A stretch of 64,000 nt of DNA, taken from NCBI RefSeq assembly GCF_022387135.1, contig NZ_CP092462.1, positions 4,092,001-4,156,000 on the forward strand. Reading direction: 5' to 3'. Both the position numbers and the translations under genes were made by a program. This stretch comes from Comamonas sp. B21-038 (GTDB lineage: Bacteria; Pseudomonadota; Gammaproteobacteria; Burkholderiales; Burkholderiaceae_C). Below, one piece after another: positions 29,138-38,527 of this stretch; position 1 is the first letter of the stretch, and every line of letters begins with the position of its first letter. Below the pieces are notes generated by a model. The model was not told the origin of the DNA and searched no databases. It saw nothing but the letters and a program-made list of their open reading frames with translations.

Positions 29138-30207
29138 GCGGCCACCCCGTCACCGGCGATCAGGCGCACATTGCGGTCGGACCAGTCGATGCCCACCTGG
29201 CTGCCCACCTGGTGGGGCGCCTCGCCATCGTTGGCTGCCGTCACGGTAATGCTGCCCAGCGGGCATTCCACCGTGTAGAGCCAGAGGTTGCCCAGGAAGA
29301 AGCGCTCGCGCACGGTGCCCTGGGTGCGGCCGGCCGAGGTGGCCGAGAGCTGGATTTTCTCGGGGCGCAGGCCCAGCAGCAAACGCGTGCCATGGCTGGC
29401 GGCTGCGGCCGGCACATCCTGCACCGCCATCTGCACATCGCCCACATGCGCCAGCCACTGGTTGCCCTGGGCATGCACGGTGGCCTGCAGCAGGTTGGCC
29501 TTGCCGACAAAGGTGGAGATAAAGGCGTTGTGCGGATGCTCGTACACCGTGTGCGGCGTGTCCACCTGGGTGATGCGGCCAGCCTCCATCACCACCACGC
29601 GGTCGCTGATCGACATGGCTTCGCTCTGGTCATGGGTCACCATGATGGTGGTCGTGCCCACCTTGCGCTGGATCTCGCGCAGCTCGAACTGCATCTCCTC
29701 GCGCAGCTTGGCATCCAGGTTGGACAGCGGTTCGTCGAGCAGCAGCACCGGGGGCTTGATGACCAGCGCCCGGGCCAGCGCCACGCGCTGGCGCTGGCCG
29801 CCCGACAGTTCACGCGGGTAACGGTCGGCATAGGGGCCCAGGTGCACCAGGGCCAGTGCCTCGGTGGCGCGCTCGCTGCGCTCGGGCTGCGCCACCTTGC
29901 GCATCTCCAGACCGAACTCGACGTTCTCGCGCACGGTCATGTGCGGAAACAGCGCATAGGTCTGGAACACGATGCCCAGGCCGCGCTCATTGGCCTTGGC
30001 GCGGGTGATGTCCTTGCCGTCCAGCTCGATGCGGCCTTCGGTCACATCCACAAAGCCGGCAATCATCTGCAGGCTCGTGGTCTTGCCGCAGCCCGAGGGG
30101 CCGAGCAAGGAGACGAACTCGCCCTTTTGCACATCCAGGTTGAACTGGCTGACCACCCGGTTGGGGCCGTACTGTTTGGAGACGTTGTGGAGACGCAGAA
30201 AACTCAT
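29134..30207 (-). CDS. ABC transporter ATP-binding protein, PotA-like
   Basis: The 357-residue protein has Walker A GPSGCGKTT at residues 36-44, signature LSGGQRQRVALARAL, Walker B VLLLDEPLSNLDA, and a C-terminal TOBE-like regulatory domain. It powers import of the operon's solute. The start at 30207 is set by GAGGTG 7 bp upstream; a GTG 9 bp earlier is within that site. First gene of the operon and divergent from the IclR regulator. Confidence 0.94.
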   Translation of the reverse strand: MSFLRLHNVSKQYGPNRVVSQFNLDVQKGEFVSLLGPSGCGKTTSLQMIAGFVDVTEGRIELDGKDITRAKANERGLGIVFQTYALFPHMTVRENVEFGLEMRKVAQPERSERATEALALVHLGPYADRYPRELSGGQRQRVALARALVIKPPVLLLDEPLSNLDAKLREEMQFELREIQRKVGTTTIMVTHDQSEAMSISDRVVVMEAGRITQVDTPHTVYEHPHNAFISTFVGKANLLQATVHAQGNQWLAHVGDVQMAVQDVPAAAASHGTRLLLGLRPEKIQLSATSAGRTQGTVRERFFLGNLWLYTVECPLGSITVTAANDGEAPHQVGSQVGIDWSDRNVRLIAGDGVAA

Positions 30208-30351
30208 GGAAATCACCTCGGTGGCACAGGGTTGCAGGGCCCGTCGGCCATGTCGCTGGGATGAACGACATTTGCAACTATTTATCTATTTTCGGAATGT
30301 GGTTTGAATCCATACACGGTGTAAACACTGATAATGGAAGATAAATTTGAT

Positions 30352-30372
30352 TTATTCCGATAAATGGAATAA
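30352..30372. promoter_or_regulatory. Palindromic operator in front of iclR
   Basis: TTATTCC-GATAAAT-GGAATAA is a perfect 7-bp inverted repeat with a 7-bp spacer, 2 bp before the first possible iclR start and inside the 167-bp region shared with the divergent transporter operon. A further TTTTTATTCCGGAAAA lies at about 30394-30409. IclR regulators bind short AT-rich palindromes of this kind; control of both directions is likely. Confidence 0.6.
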
Positions 30373-30374
30373 AA

Positions 30375-31253
30375 ATGAGTGTCGCAGAATTTTTATTCCG
30401 GAAAACCATGAGCACAGACACCTCTGAGGACAACAGCCACCAGCGCGGCACCCTGCATCGCAGCTTCCTGGTGATGCGCGCGCTGGCCGCGCACCAGAAC
30501 GAAGGTGTGCGGGTCACCCACCTGGCCAAGGAAATCGGCCTGACCCAGGCCACCACCCACCGGCTGCTGCAGGGCCTGATCCAGGAAGGCATGGTCGAGC
30601 AGGACCAGGTGCACAAGCTCTACCGGCTGAGCCTGGATCTGTTCTCGCTGGCCGCCCAGGCCGGTGCGGTGAGCGACCTGCGCAGCCTGGCGCGCCCGGT
30701 GCTGCTGCGGCTGTGCGCCAGCCTCAATGACACGGTGATCCTGATGGTGCGCTCGGGCTTTGACGCGGTCTGCCTGGACCGCATCGAAGGCCAGTTCCCC
30801 ATCCGCACCTTTACCGGCGATATCGGTGGGCGTGTGGCGCTGGGCGTGGGCCAGGGCTCGCTGGTCATCCTGGCCAACCTGCCCGAGGCCGAGCGCGAGG
30901 AGGTGCTGCGCTTCAACCTGCCGCGCATGCAGCACTACAACGTCTATGACGAGGTCTACATGCGCACCGAGATCGACAAGGCGCACCGCCAGGGCTATAC
31001 CGCGAAGAACTCCGGCCTGCTCGAAGGCATGGCCGGCCTGGCGGTGCCGGTGTTTGACCGCAATGGCCAGGTGGTGGCCGCGCTGTCGATCGGCACGCAC
31101 ACCGCGCGCCTGAGCGACGAGCGCCTGCCCATCGTGCGCGACATGCTGCTGCGCGAAGCCAAGACCTTGAGCGCGCAGATCAACCCCTTTGACCCGACCC
31201 TGCGCCACCCGATGCATGCGATCTCCACCGGGGACCGCACCCGCTCGATGTGA
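30375..31253 (+). CDS. IclR family transcriptional regulator
   Basis: The protein (292 residues from 30375, or 281 from ATG 30408) has an N-terminal winged helix (VTHLAKEIGLTQATTHRLLQGL) and the IclR effector domain (VCLDRIEGQFPIRT, GRVALGVGQGSL, LEGMAGLAVPVFD). Such regulators sense small carboxylates and usually control a neighbouring catabolic operon. It is divergent from the transporter/oxidoreductase operon. If the later start is used, the palindrome at 30352 would lie in the untranslated leader, allowing autoregulation. Confidence 0.93.
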   Translation: MSVAEFLFRKTMSTDTSEDNSHQRGTLHRSFLVMRALAAHQNEGVRVTHLAKEIGLTQATTHRLLQGLIQEGMVEQDQVHKLYRLSLDLFSLAAQAGAVSDLRSLARPVLLRLCASLNDTVILMVRSGFDAVCLDRIEGQFPIRTFTGDIGGRVALGVGQGSLVILANLPEAEREEVLRFNLPRMQHYNVYDEVYMRTEIDKAHRQGYTAKNSGLLEGMAGLAVPVFDRNGQVVAALSIGTHTARLSDERLPIVRDMLLREAKTLSAQINPFDPTLRHPMHAISTGDRTRSM

Positions 31254-31303
31254 GCCCGGCCCTGCCACCTTCCGTCTTTCTGCACTTCAACGCATCCCAC
31301 GCC

Positions 31304-32260
31304 ATGGACCCCAGCACCCCCTTGCACCTCATCATCAAAAGCGGCGGCAGCGCCGCCATTCCGGAATGGACGGCGCTGTTTGCCGAGTTCGCGCCCCATG
31401 TGGTCGTGCATGACTGGAACACGCCGCCCGCCGACCGCAGCCTGGTGGATTTTGCGATGGTCTGGGAGCCCGATACCGGCGTGCTGGCCAGCTTTCCGCA
31501 GCTCAAGGCCATCTTCAGCTCGGCGGCCGGCGTGGACCATATCCTGGCCGACGGCGACCTGCCAGCCCACCTGCCCATCGTGCGCATGGTGACGGGCGAA
31601 TCACAGCAGCGCATGGCCGAGTTCTGCCTGATGGCCACCCTGATGCTGCAAAAGAACATGCCCCGCGCACTGGCCCAGCACCGCCAGCAGCAGTGGATCG
31701 AGTTCAACCCGCCCTATGTGGCCAGCGAGCTGCGCGTGGGCATTCTGGGCCTGGGCACCCTGGGCGCTGCAGCCGCGCAGATGCTGCGCGCCGTCGGCTA
31801 CCCGGTGCAAGGCTGGTCGCAAACACGCAAGCAAATCGAGGGCGTGACCAGCTACTGCGGCCAGGACGAGCTGCCAGAATTTCTGCGCAGCAGCCAGGTG
31901 CTCATCTGCCTGCTGCCCGATACGCCCTCGACCCGGGGCATTCTGAATGCCGCGCTGTTTGCCCAGCTGCCGGCCGGCGCCCAGCTGGTCAATGCGGGCC
32001 GGGGCACCCAGCTCAACAGTACTGATCTGGTGGCCGCGCTCGACAGCGGCCAATTGGCCGGCGCACTGCTGGACGTGACCGAGCCGGAGCCGCTGCCAGC
32101 CGATTCGCCGCTGTGGACGCATCCCCGCGTCATCCTCACGCCGCACATCGCCGCCAGCGCCAGCCGCCGCGCCAAGGCACGCCAGGTGGCCCTGTCGATG
32201 GCGCAGTGGCAGGCCGGGCAGGCGCTGGACAACTGCTTTGACCGGGCGCGCGGTTACTGA
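31304..32260 (+). CDS. Glyoxylate/hydroxypyruvate reductase-like 2-hydroxyacid dehydrogenase
   Basis: The 318-residue protein has the NAD-binding motif VGILGLGTLGAAAAQML at about residues 145-161, NAGRGTQLN, and the catalytic set of the GhrA group, with histidine in LTPHIAASAS (about 283). GhrA-like enzymes reduce glyoxylate or hydroxypyruvate. It follows iclR by 50 bp in the same direction. If the neighbouring oxidase releases a 2-oxo acid such as glyoxylate, this enzyme could remove it; that link is inference. Confidence 0.88.
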   Translation: MDPSTPLHLIIKSGGSAAIPEWTALFAEFAPHVVVHDWNTPPADRSLVDFAMVWEPDTGVLASFPQLKAIFSSAAGVDHILADGDLPAHLPIVRMVTGESQQRMAEFCLMATLMLQKNMPRALAQHRQQQWIEFNPPYVASELRVGILGLGTLGAAAAQMLRAVGYPVQGWSQTRKQIEGVTSYCGQDELPEFLRSSQVLICLLPDTPSTRGILNAALFAQLPAGAQLVNAGRGTQLNSTDLVAALDSGQLAGALLDVTEPEPLPADSPLWTHPRVILTPHIAASASRRAKARQVALSMAQWQAGQALDNCFDRARGY

Positions 32261-32426
32261 TCCAGGCCGATAAAGGAAGCCGGCCAGGGCGCCTCTAGCC
32301 GGGCCGGTGCAGCGCAGCCGCTGGCCGCATATCCGAGCGTTTTGCAGTGCCAAGCCCTCAGCAAAACCAGGGCTGCGCAATAGCCGCTAGGATGCGAGCC
32401 GCCCTCGTCTGCATCCCCCTCCTCCC

Positions 32427-33365
32427 ATGTCCACCCCTCCTCTTGTGCCCAGCCAGCGCGCGACGCTGATTGGGCTTTCTGCCGTGCTCTGCTGGTCTGC
32501 ATTGGTAAGCCTGTTCCGCAGTGTTGCGGAGCACCTGGGGGCGATAGGCGGGGCCGCCTGCGTGTTCTCGCTCAGCGCCTTTCTCGTCACCTGGCGCTTT
32601 GGCCTGCCGCGCGCCGCGCAGCTCAAGGCCATGCACCCGGCCTACCTGCTGGGCTGCGGCCTGCTGTTTGTGCTTAACGAAATCGCTTTTTCGCTGTCGC
32701 TGGGCTGGGCCAGCCACCGGGGCCAGACCCTGGAGCTGGGCATGATCAACTACCTCTGGCCCAGCCTGACCCTGGTGATGGCCACCGTGATGGGCCTGCA
32801 ACGTTTTCGCGCCGGCCTGGTGCCGGGGGTGCTGCTGTCGATGGCGGGCATTGTGCTGGTGGTCAAGGGCGACAATGCGCTGTCGCTGGCCAGCCTCTGG
32901 GCCAATGTGCAAAGCAACCCGCTGGCCTATGCGCTGGCCTTGTGTGCAGCCTGCCTCTGGCCCTGCTATTCGGTGGTGTCCAAGCGCTACACCCAGGGCG
33001 CCAATGCGCTGCCGGCCTTCCTCTGGGCCGTGGCCGCCGTGCTCTGGATTAAATACGCGCTCAGCCCTGAACCACCGCTGCGCTTTACGCTGCCGGCACT
33101 GCTGCAACTGGGCTTGCTCAGCGGCCTGACAGCCCTGGGCTACAGCTGCTGGGACCACGGCCTGCGCGCCGGCAACCTCACGGTGATGGCCGTGGGCTCC
33201 TACTTCACGCCGGTGCTGTCTGCGTTGGTGGGAACCCTCTGGCTGCAGGTGCAGCCATCGTGGAGCTTTTGGCAAGGCGTGCTGCTGGTCACACTGGGCT
33301 CGCTGGTCTGCTGGTGGACCACCCGCAGCCCGGCGCCGGCCGACATCAAAAAGCTGGCGGGCTGA
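32427..33365 (+). CDS. DMT-family exporter, YddG-like (copy 1)
   Basis: The 312-residue protein has ten predicted membrane segments in two EamA-like halves. It carries the YddG group features LIGLSAVLCWSALVSLFRSV, LGMINYLWPSLTLV and YSCWDHGLRAGNLTVM. YddG exports aromatic amino acids and paraquat-like compounds. A near-copy lies 437 bp downstream in the same direction (33802), so this locus arose by tandem duplication. Confidence 0.9.
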   Translation: MSTPPLVPSQRATLIGLSAVLCWSALVSLFRSVAEHLGAIGGAACVFSLSAFLVTWRFGLPRAAQLKAMHPAYLLGCGLLFVLNEIAFSLSLGWASHRGQTLELGMINYLWPSLTLVMATVMGLQRFRAGLVPGVLLSMAGIVLVVKGDNALSLASLWANVQSNPLAYALALCAACLWPCYSVVSKRYTQGANALPAFLWAVAAVLWIKYALSPEPPLRFTLPALLQLGLLSGLTALGYSCWDHGLRAGNLTVMAVGSYFTPVLSALVGTLWLQVQPSWSFWQGVLLVTLGSLVCWWTTRSPAPADIKKLAG

Positions 33366-33490
33366 GGGCCCCGCGCCGTCCAGCACTGCGCGCACATCAC
33401 CCGGGCCGGGCAGCATCGCCAGCCCTTGTATACACATGCAAACACCTAGGCGGCGCCCCATCGCCAACGGCGGGCACCGCACTATAGTGG

Positions 33491-33510
33491 GCGGGTTGCC
33501 CGCGTTTTTT
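33491..33510 (+). terminator. Short terminator upstream of the 49-residue gene
   Basis: GCGGG-TTG-CCCGC followed by G and six Ts. It may end the first YddG-like transcript. A TATAGT at 33483-33488 just before it could be a -10 element for the small gene, in which case the hairpin would act as an attenuator. Confidence 0.6.
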
Positions 33511-33521
33511 CCGGACTGCCC

Positions 33522-33671
33522 ATGGACTACACCCGCCCCAACCATATCCCCACCACCGCCGAGCAAGAGGCCGAAAAGCGCCTGGAGCTGCGCGGCCTGA
33601 TCGCATTTGCGGCGCTGACCGTCGTAGCCACCATCGCCGCCGCCCTGGTCTTTGGCAGCCACATCGTTTAA
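33522..33671 (+). CDS. Small single-pass membrane protein (49 residues)
   Basis: Translation from the ATG at 33522 gives 49 residues: a polar head MDYTRPNHIPTTAEQEAEKR followed by one hydrophobic segment (about residues 25-45). The head matches the first residues of the TsdA-like cytochrome at 22265 (MDY-RPNH, T and EQ at the same positions), and both are followed by a membrane segment at the same distance. The function is unknown; it may be a small subunit or anchor for a respiratory protein. No typical ribosome binding site is visible. It lies between the two YddG-like genes. Confidence 0.65.
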   Translation: MDYTRPNHIPTTAEQEAEKRLELRGLIAFAALTVVATIAAALVFGSHIV

Positions 33672-33801
33672 AGACACCGCAGCCCAACGCCCCACTGCGC
33701 CCGCCCGCCTGGCACCGCGGTGCGGTAGCATGGCTGCAGCGCTGCGCTTTTCCGGCTAGGATGCAGGGCGCCTTCCGCTCCCTCTGCACCTGCCCGCATC
33801 C

Positions 33802-34722
33802 ATGTCTTCCTCTCCGATTCCCGCTCCCCAGGCCCCTTCGCAGCGCGCCACCCTGATTGGCCTGTCGGCCGTGCTGTGCTGGTCCACGTCGGTGGGCCTG
33901 TTCCGCAGCGTGGCCGAGCACCTGGGCCCCATTGGCGGGGCCGCGGCGGTGTTTAGCTTGGGGGCCTTGCTGGTCACCCTGCGTTTTGGCCGGCCGCGCC
34001 TGGCCCAGCTGCGCGCCATGCACCCGGCCTACCTCTGGGGCTGCGGCCTGCTGTTTGTGCTCTATGAGATCGCGCTGTCGCTGTCGCTGGGTTTTGCCAG
34101 CAACCGCAGCCAGACCCTGGAGCTGGGGATGATCAACTACCTCTGGCCGAGCCTGACGATCGTGCTGGCGACCGCCTTTGGGCTGCAGCGCTTTCGCGCC
34201 GGCCTGGTGCCGGGGGTCTTGCTGGCCATGGCCGGCATTGTGCTGGTGCTCAAGGGGGACAGCGCGCTGTCCATCGCCAGCCTGTGGGCCAATGTGCAAA
34301 GCAACCCGCTCGCCTATGGCCTGGCGTTTTCGGCCGCCTGGCTCTGGCCCTGCTACTCGGTCATGGCCAAGCGCTATGCCCATGGCGCCAATGCGCTGCC
34401 TGCATTTCTCTGGGCCGTCGGGGCGGTACTGTGGGTCAAGTACGCACTCAGCGCAGAGCCGGCGCTGCAGTTCTCGCTGCCCGCCGCCGCTCAGCTGTGC
34501 ATGCTCAGCGGCCTCACCGCCCTGGGCTACAGCTGCTGGGACCACGGCCTGCGCGCCGGCAACCTCACGGTGATGGCCGTGGGTTCCTACTTCACCCCCG
34601 TGCTGTCGGCGCTGGTCGGCACCGTCTGGCTGCAGGTGCAGCCCTCCTGGAGCTTTTGGCAAGGGGTGGTGCTGGTGACCGCCGGCTCGCTGATCTGCTG
34701 GTGGTGTACCCGCAGCAAGTAA
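33802..34722 (+). CDS. DMT-family exporter, YddG-like (copy 2)
   Basis: The 306-residue protein is very similar along its whole length to the product at 32427 (shared LIGLSAVLCWS, FRSVAEHLG, LGMINYLWPSLT, SLWANVQSNPLAY, YSCWDHGLRAGNLTVM). Ten membrane segments. Export of aromatic amino acids or related amphipathic compounds is expected. Differences are concentrated at the N-terminus and in single positions, as in an older tandem duplicate kept under selection. Confidence 0.9.
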   Translation: MSSSPIPAPQAPSQRATLIGLSAVLCWSTSVGLFRSVAEHLGPIGGAAAVFSLGALLVTLRFGRPRLAQLRAMHPAYLWGCGLLFVLYEIALSLSLGFASNRSQTLELGMINYLWPSLTIVLATAFGLQRFRAGLVPGVLLAMAGIVLVLKGDSALSIASLWANVQSNPLAYGLAFSAAWLWPCYSVMAKRYAHGANALPAFLWAVGAVLWVKYALSAEPALQFSLPAAAQLCMLSGLTALGYSCWDHGLRAGNLTVMAVGSYFTPVLSALVGTVWLQVQPSWSFWQGVVLVTAGSLICWWCTRSK

Positions 34723-34743
34723 AACGGCTGCGCGCTTGCGCGT

Positions 34744-35226
34744 TCAGCCTGTGCGCGCTGCCTCCAGCGCGGCGATATCGATCTTGGTCATGCCCATCAT
34801 CGCCTCAAAGACGCGCTTGGCGGCTGCGCGGTCGGGGTCGGACAGTGCAGCGGTCAGCATGCGCGGGGTGATTTGCCAGGAGATGCCCCAGCGGTCCTTG
34901 CACCAGCCGCAGGCACTTTCCTGCCCGCCATGGCCGACGATGGCGTTCCACAGGCGGTCGGTCTCGGCCTGGTCGTCGGTGGCGATCTGGAAGGAAAAGG
35001 ACTCGTTGTGCTGAAAATGCGGGCCGCCGTTGAGCCCTATGCACGGCACACCGGCCACATGGAACGCCACGACCAGCACATCGCCCTGCTTGCCATCGGG
35101 GTAATCGCCCGGCGCGCGGTGCACGGCGCCTACCGAGCTGTCGGGAAAAGTCTGGGCGTAGAACTGCGCGGCCTCCAGCGCATCACCCCGGTACCAGAGG
35201 CATACGGTATTTTTCGCGGTCATCAT
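34744..35226 (-). CDS. VOC superfamily protein, PhnB-like
   Basis: The 160-residue protein has the PhnB/3-demethylubiquinone-methyltransferase-like VOC fold: LWYRGDALEAAQFYAQTFPDS, GLNGGPHFQHNESFSF, and CGWCKDRWGISWQITP. These proteins are often misnamed methyltransferases; no AdoMet motif is present. Biochemical role unknown. Either of two consecutive ATGs may start it. Confidence 0.85.
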   Translation of the reverse strand: MMTAKNTVCLWYRGDALEAAQFYAQTFPDSSVGAVHRAPGDYPDGKQGDVLVVAFHVAGVPCIGLNGGPHFQHNESFSFQIATDDQAETDRLWNAIVGHGGQESACGWCKDRWGISWQITPRMLTAALSDPDRAAAKRVFEAMMGMTKIDIAALEAARTG

Positions 35227-35329
35227 CGGTCTCCTGTTTGCACAGACGACCAGCCTAGCGGCTCACGGCCCGCCTGCAAGTAGGACAGCGCTGCACGGCG
35301 ACGGGCAGCCCGCTGCCGGCGGTCAGGCC

Positions 35330-35572
35330 TTAGCCGCCGCTGCGCCTTTTCTCGCGCAGCATGAACAGGTACAGGCTCTCGACCTTCTCACGCGCCCAGG
35401 GCGTTTTGCGCAAAAACCGCAGGCTGGAGCTGATGCTCGGGTCCAGGCAAAAGCAACGGATCGGTATGCGCTCGCCCAGCTCTTCCCAGCCAAAGTACGC
35501 GACCAGCTCGTTCAGGAGGTTCTCCAACGTAAGGCCATGGAGAGGATTGTTGGGCTGTTCGGCATTGCTCAT
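35330..35572 (-). CDS. VF530 family (DUF2132) DNA-binding-like protein
   Basis: The 80-residue protein matches the VF530/DUF2132 family almost throughout: [33 protein letters not shown], and [20 protein letters not shown]. The family is small, helical and proposed to bind DNA; its physiological role is unknown. The start at 35572 gives the family length. An ATG 9 bp upstream is an alternative. Confidence 0.92.
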   Translation of the reverse strand: MSNAEQPNNPLHGLTLENLLNELVAYFGWEELGERIPIRCFCLDPSISSSLRFLRKTPWAREKVESLYLFMLREKRRSGG

Positions 35573-35652
35573 GGCCGCCATTGTCGCCGAGCACGCACCG
35601 GCAGCAGGCCTAGCGGGCCTTTTGCGGCGATCCCGGCAGGGCCGTTGGGCGC

Positions 35653-36633
35653 TCAGGGCCTGGCAATACCGGCACGCGCGATCACGCCCGCCCAGCGCTG
35701 TATGTCGCGCTGCAGCAGCGTTGCCAGCTCCGCCGGGGTGCTGCCTTCTGGCACCACGCCCAGACGCTGCAGCCGCTGAGCGACATCGGCCGAGGCCAGC
35801 GCTGCATTGGCAGCCGCGCTGAGCCTGGCAATGGTCGCAGGGGCGGTATTGGCGGGTGCCGCCAGTCCATTCCACGAGGTCACATCAAAGCCGCTGGCCG
35901 CTGGATCGCTTTCGCTCACCGTCGGAACGCCAGGCAAGGCCGCTGCACGCCTGCCGCCCATGACCACCAGCGCCCGGAGCAACCGGCCTTCGACATGCGC
36001 CAGCACCGGCGCGAGCATGTCTACCGCGGCATCCACCTGCTGGCCCCGCAGCGCATGGAACAGCGCGGCGGAGCTGTTGTAGGGCACTAGTTGCACATCC
36101 AGACCCAGCGTGCTCTTGAGCAGTTCTGCCGCCAGATGGGGTGTGCTGCCGCTGTACAACGTACCGATGTTGAGCTGCCCTGGCCGGGCCCGGGCCTGTG
36201 CCAGCAGCCCCTGGAACGATAGCAGCGGGCTGGTGTGTGCGACCACCATGGCCAGGTCAAAGCGCCCCAGCAGCGAGATCGGCGCAAAATCGCGGACGGT
36301 GCTGTAGGTCAGCGATGCGAACAAGGATTCGGCCACCGCATTGGCGTTGGACATCAGCAGCAGTACCTGGCCATCCGGCGCGGCGCGGGCCACCTGCTCG
36401 GCCGCCAGCACCCCACCGGCACCAGGCCGGTTGTCCACCACGATGGGCGGGCCGCCGAGCATCTCGCTCAGGGTCCGCGACACGATACGCACCATCAGAT
36501 CGGCAACACCGCCGGGGCCAAACGGCACCACCAGGCGGATCGGACGTGAAGGCAGCCGCGGCTGCGCCGCGCTTGTATACGGTAGCGCGCCCAGCGCCAG
36601 CAGCGCGGCGCTGCACTGTCGTCTTTGCATCAT
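35653..36633 (-). CDS. Bug/TctC-type tripartite tricarboxylate transporter binding protein
   Basis: The 326-residue protein has a signal sequence (about 1-23) and the Bug family features [38 protein letters not shown] and a C-terminal [11 protein letters not shown]. It binds carboxylates or similar small ligands in the periplasm. No TctA/TctB membrane genes are adjacent, which is usual for this hugely expanded family in Burkholderiales. AGGAG lies 4 bp before the first of two ATGs. A TctDE-like two-component system lies 4 kb away but with no proven link. Confidence 0.9.
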   Translation of the reverse strand: MMQRRQCSAALLALGALPYTSAAQPRLPSRPIRLVVPFGPGGVADLMVRIVSRTLSEMLGGPPIVVDNRPGAGGVLAAEQVARAAPDGQVLLLMSNANAVAESLFASLTYSTVRDFAPISLLGRFDLAMVVAHTSPLLSFQGLLAQARARPGQLNIGTLYSGSTPHLAAELLKSTLGLDVQLVPYNSSAALFHALRGQQVDAAVDMLAPVLAHVEGRLLRALVVMGGRRAAALPGVPTVSESDPAASGFDVTSWNGLAAPANTAPATIARLSAAANAALASADVAQRLQRLGVVPEGSTPAELATLLQRDIQRWAGVIARAGIARP

Positions 36634-36727
36634 GGGTCTCCTGAGGAGACCGACTATGGGCCAACGCCGCGCTGTGAGGCAGTGCCACACGCCACTAACA
36701 GCTATAACAAACCGGCATAGCGCCGGG

Positions 36728-37177
36728 CTAGTCCCCGTCCCCGCCGCGCAGCACCTTACGCACCACATCGCCGCCAAAGCCCCGGCTGGCCAGAAAGCGC
36801 ATCTGCCGGGCGCGCTCCTGCGGGCTGTCGGGCGGTGTGCCAAAACGGCGTTGCCAGACCTCGCGGGCCCGCTGCAACTCGGTGCTGCGCAAGCGCTCCC
36901 GGGCATCTGCTATCAGCTCGGCATCCACGCCCTTGTGGCGCAGCTCCTGCAGCACCCGGCTGGCGCCATAGCGGGCGGCCTTGGTGTGGATCACGCTGTC
37001 GACGAAACGCTCAGCGCTGATGAAACCCTTGGCTTCGAGCTCGTCGAGGATGGCCGCCAGGTCCTCGCCCTCTTCCACATGGGGGGCAAGCTTGCCCTGC
37101 AGTTCAGCGCGCGAATGCTCGCGCTGCGCCAGATAGCGCAGCGCACGGCCTTTGAGGGAGAGTTTGCTAAAAGACAT
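36728..37177 (-). CDS. recX: Regulatory protein RecX
   Basis: The 149-residue protein has the RecX repeat helices: ALRYLAQREHSRAELQGKL, LDELEAKGFISAERFVDS, and ELRHKGVDAELI. RecX binds inside RecA filaments and limits their growth. It follows recA by 87 bp with a strong hairpin between them, which should reduce its expression relative to RecA. Confidence 0.95.
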   Translation of the reverse strand: MSFSKLSLKGRALRYLAQREHSRAELQGKLAPHVEEGEDLAAILDELEAKGFISAERFVDSVIHTKAARYGASRVLQELRHKGVDAELIADARERLRSTELQRAREVWQRRFGTPPDSPQERARQMRFLASRGFGGDVVRKVLRGGDGD

Positions 37178-37188
37178 TCATCCTCATT

Positions 37189-37245
37189 GCTATAAAACAA
37201 ATAGCTGCTTGCGCACAGCATCTGTGCACAAGCAGCTATCTCAGC
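37189..37245 (-). repeat. Hairpin/palindromic element between recA and recX
   Basis: AGCTGCTTG and CAAGCAGCT flank GCACAG/CTGTGC, forming a 16-bp stem with one mismatch and a short loop; next to it GCTAT-AAAACAA-ATAGC (37189-37205) makes a second small palindrome. Read leftward it ends in TATTTGTTTTAT. It can act as a partial terminator between recA and recX. The GCTAT-N7-ATAGC form recurs at 20132-20152, suggesting a dispersed repeat. Confidence 0.7.
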
Positions 37246-37264
37246 GTTCTCGCTTCAGAAGCGG

Positions 37265-38341
<1,077 letters not shown>

Positions 38342-38388
38342 GGATTTCTCCTTGCGTTTGATAGTCATGTCTTGGGTCTGGGATCCTG

Positions 38389-38404
38389 CTGTTTGCATAT
38401 ACAG
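38389..38404. promoter_or_regulatory. LexA box of recA
   Basis: CTGT-TTGCATAT-ACAG is a perfect match to the proteobacterial SOS box CTGT-N8-ACAG, 48 bp upstream of the recA start. It predicts SOS induction of recA-recX. Confidence 0.92.
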
Positions 38405-38458
38405 CCTGGATGCTTGAACAGTAGTTTAGGGGATGGGTATATTTTATAAAAGCATTTT

Positions 38459-38481
38459 TTTAGTCAGTTTGCTTGACTAAA
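38459..38481. promoter_or_regulatory. Operator palindrome in front of the marR gene
   Basis: TTTAGTCA-GTTTGCT-TGACTAAA is a perfect 8-bp inverted repeat with a 7-bp spacer, 47 bp before the MarR-family gene and about 55 bp from the recA LexA box. MarR dimers typically bind such palindromes near their own promoter, so autorepression is likely. Confidence 0.7.
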
Positions 38482-38527
38482 TGCAGCATACTGAAAAAGC
38501 TGCACAACACCCTCGGGAGCGCCCATC

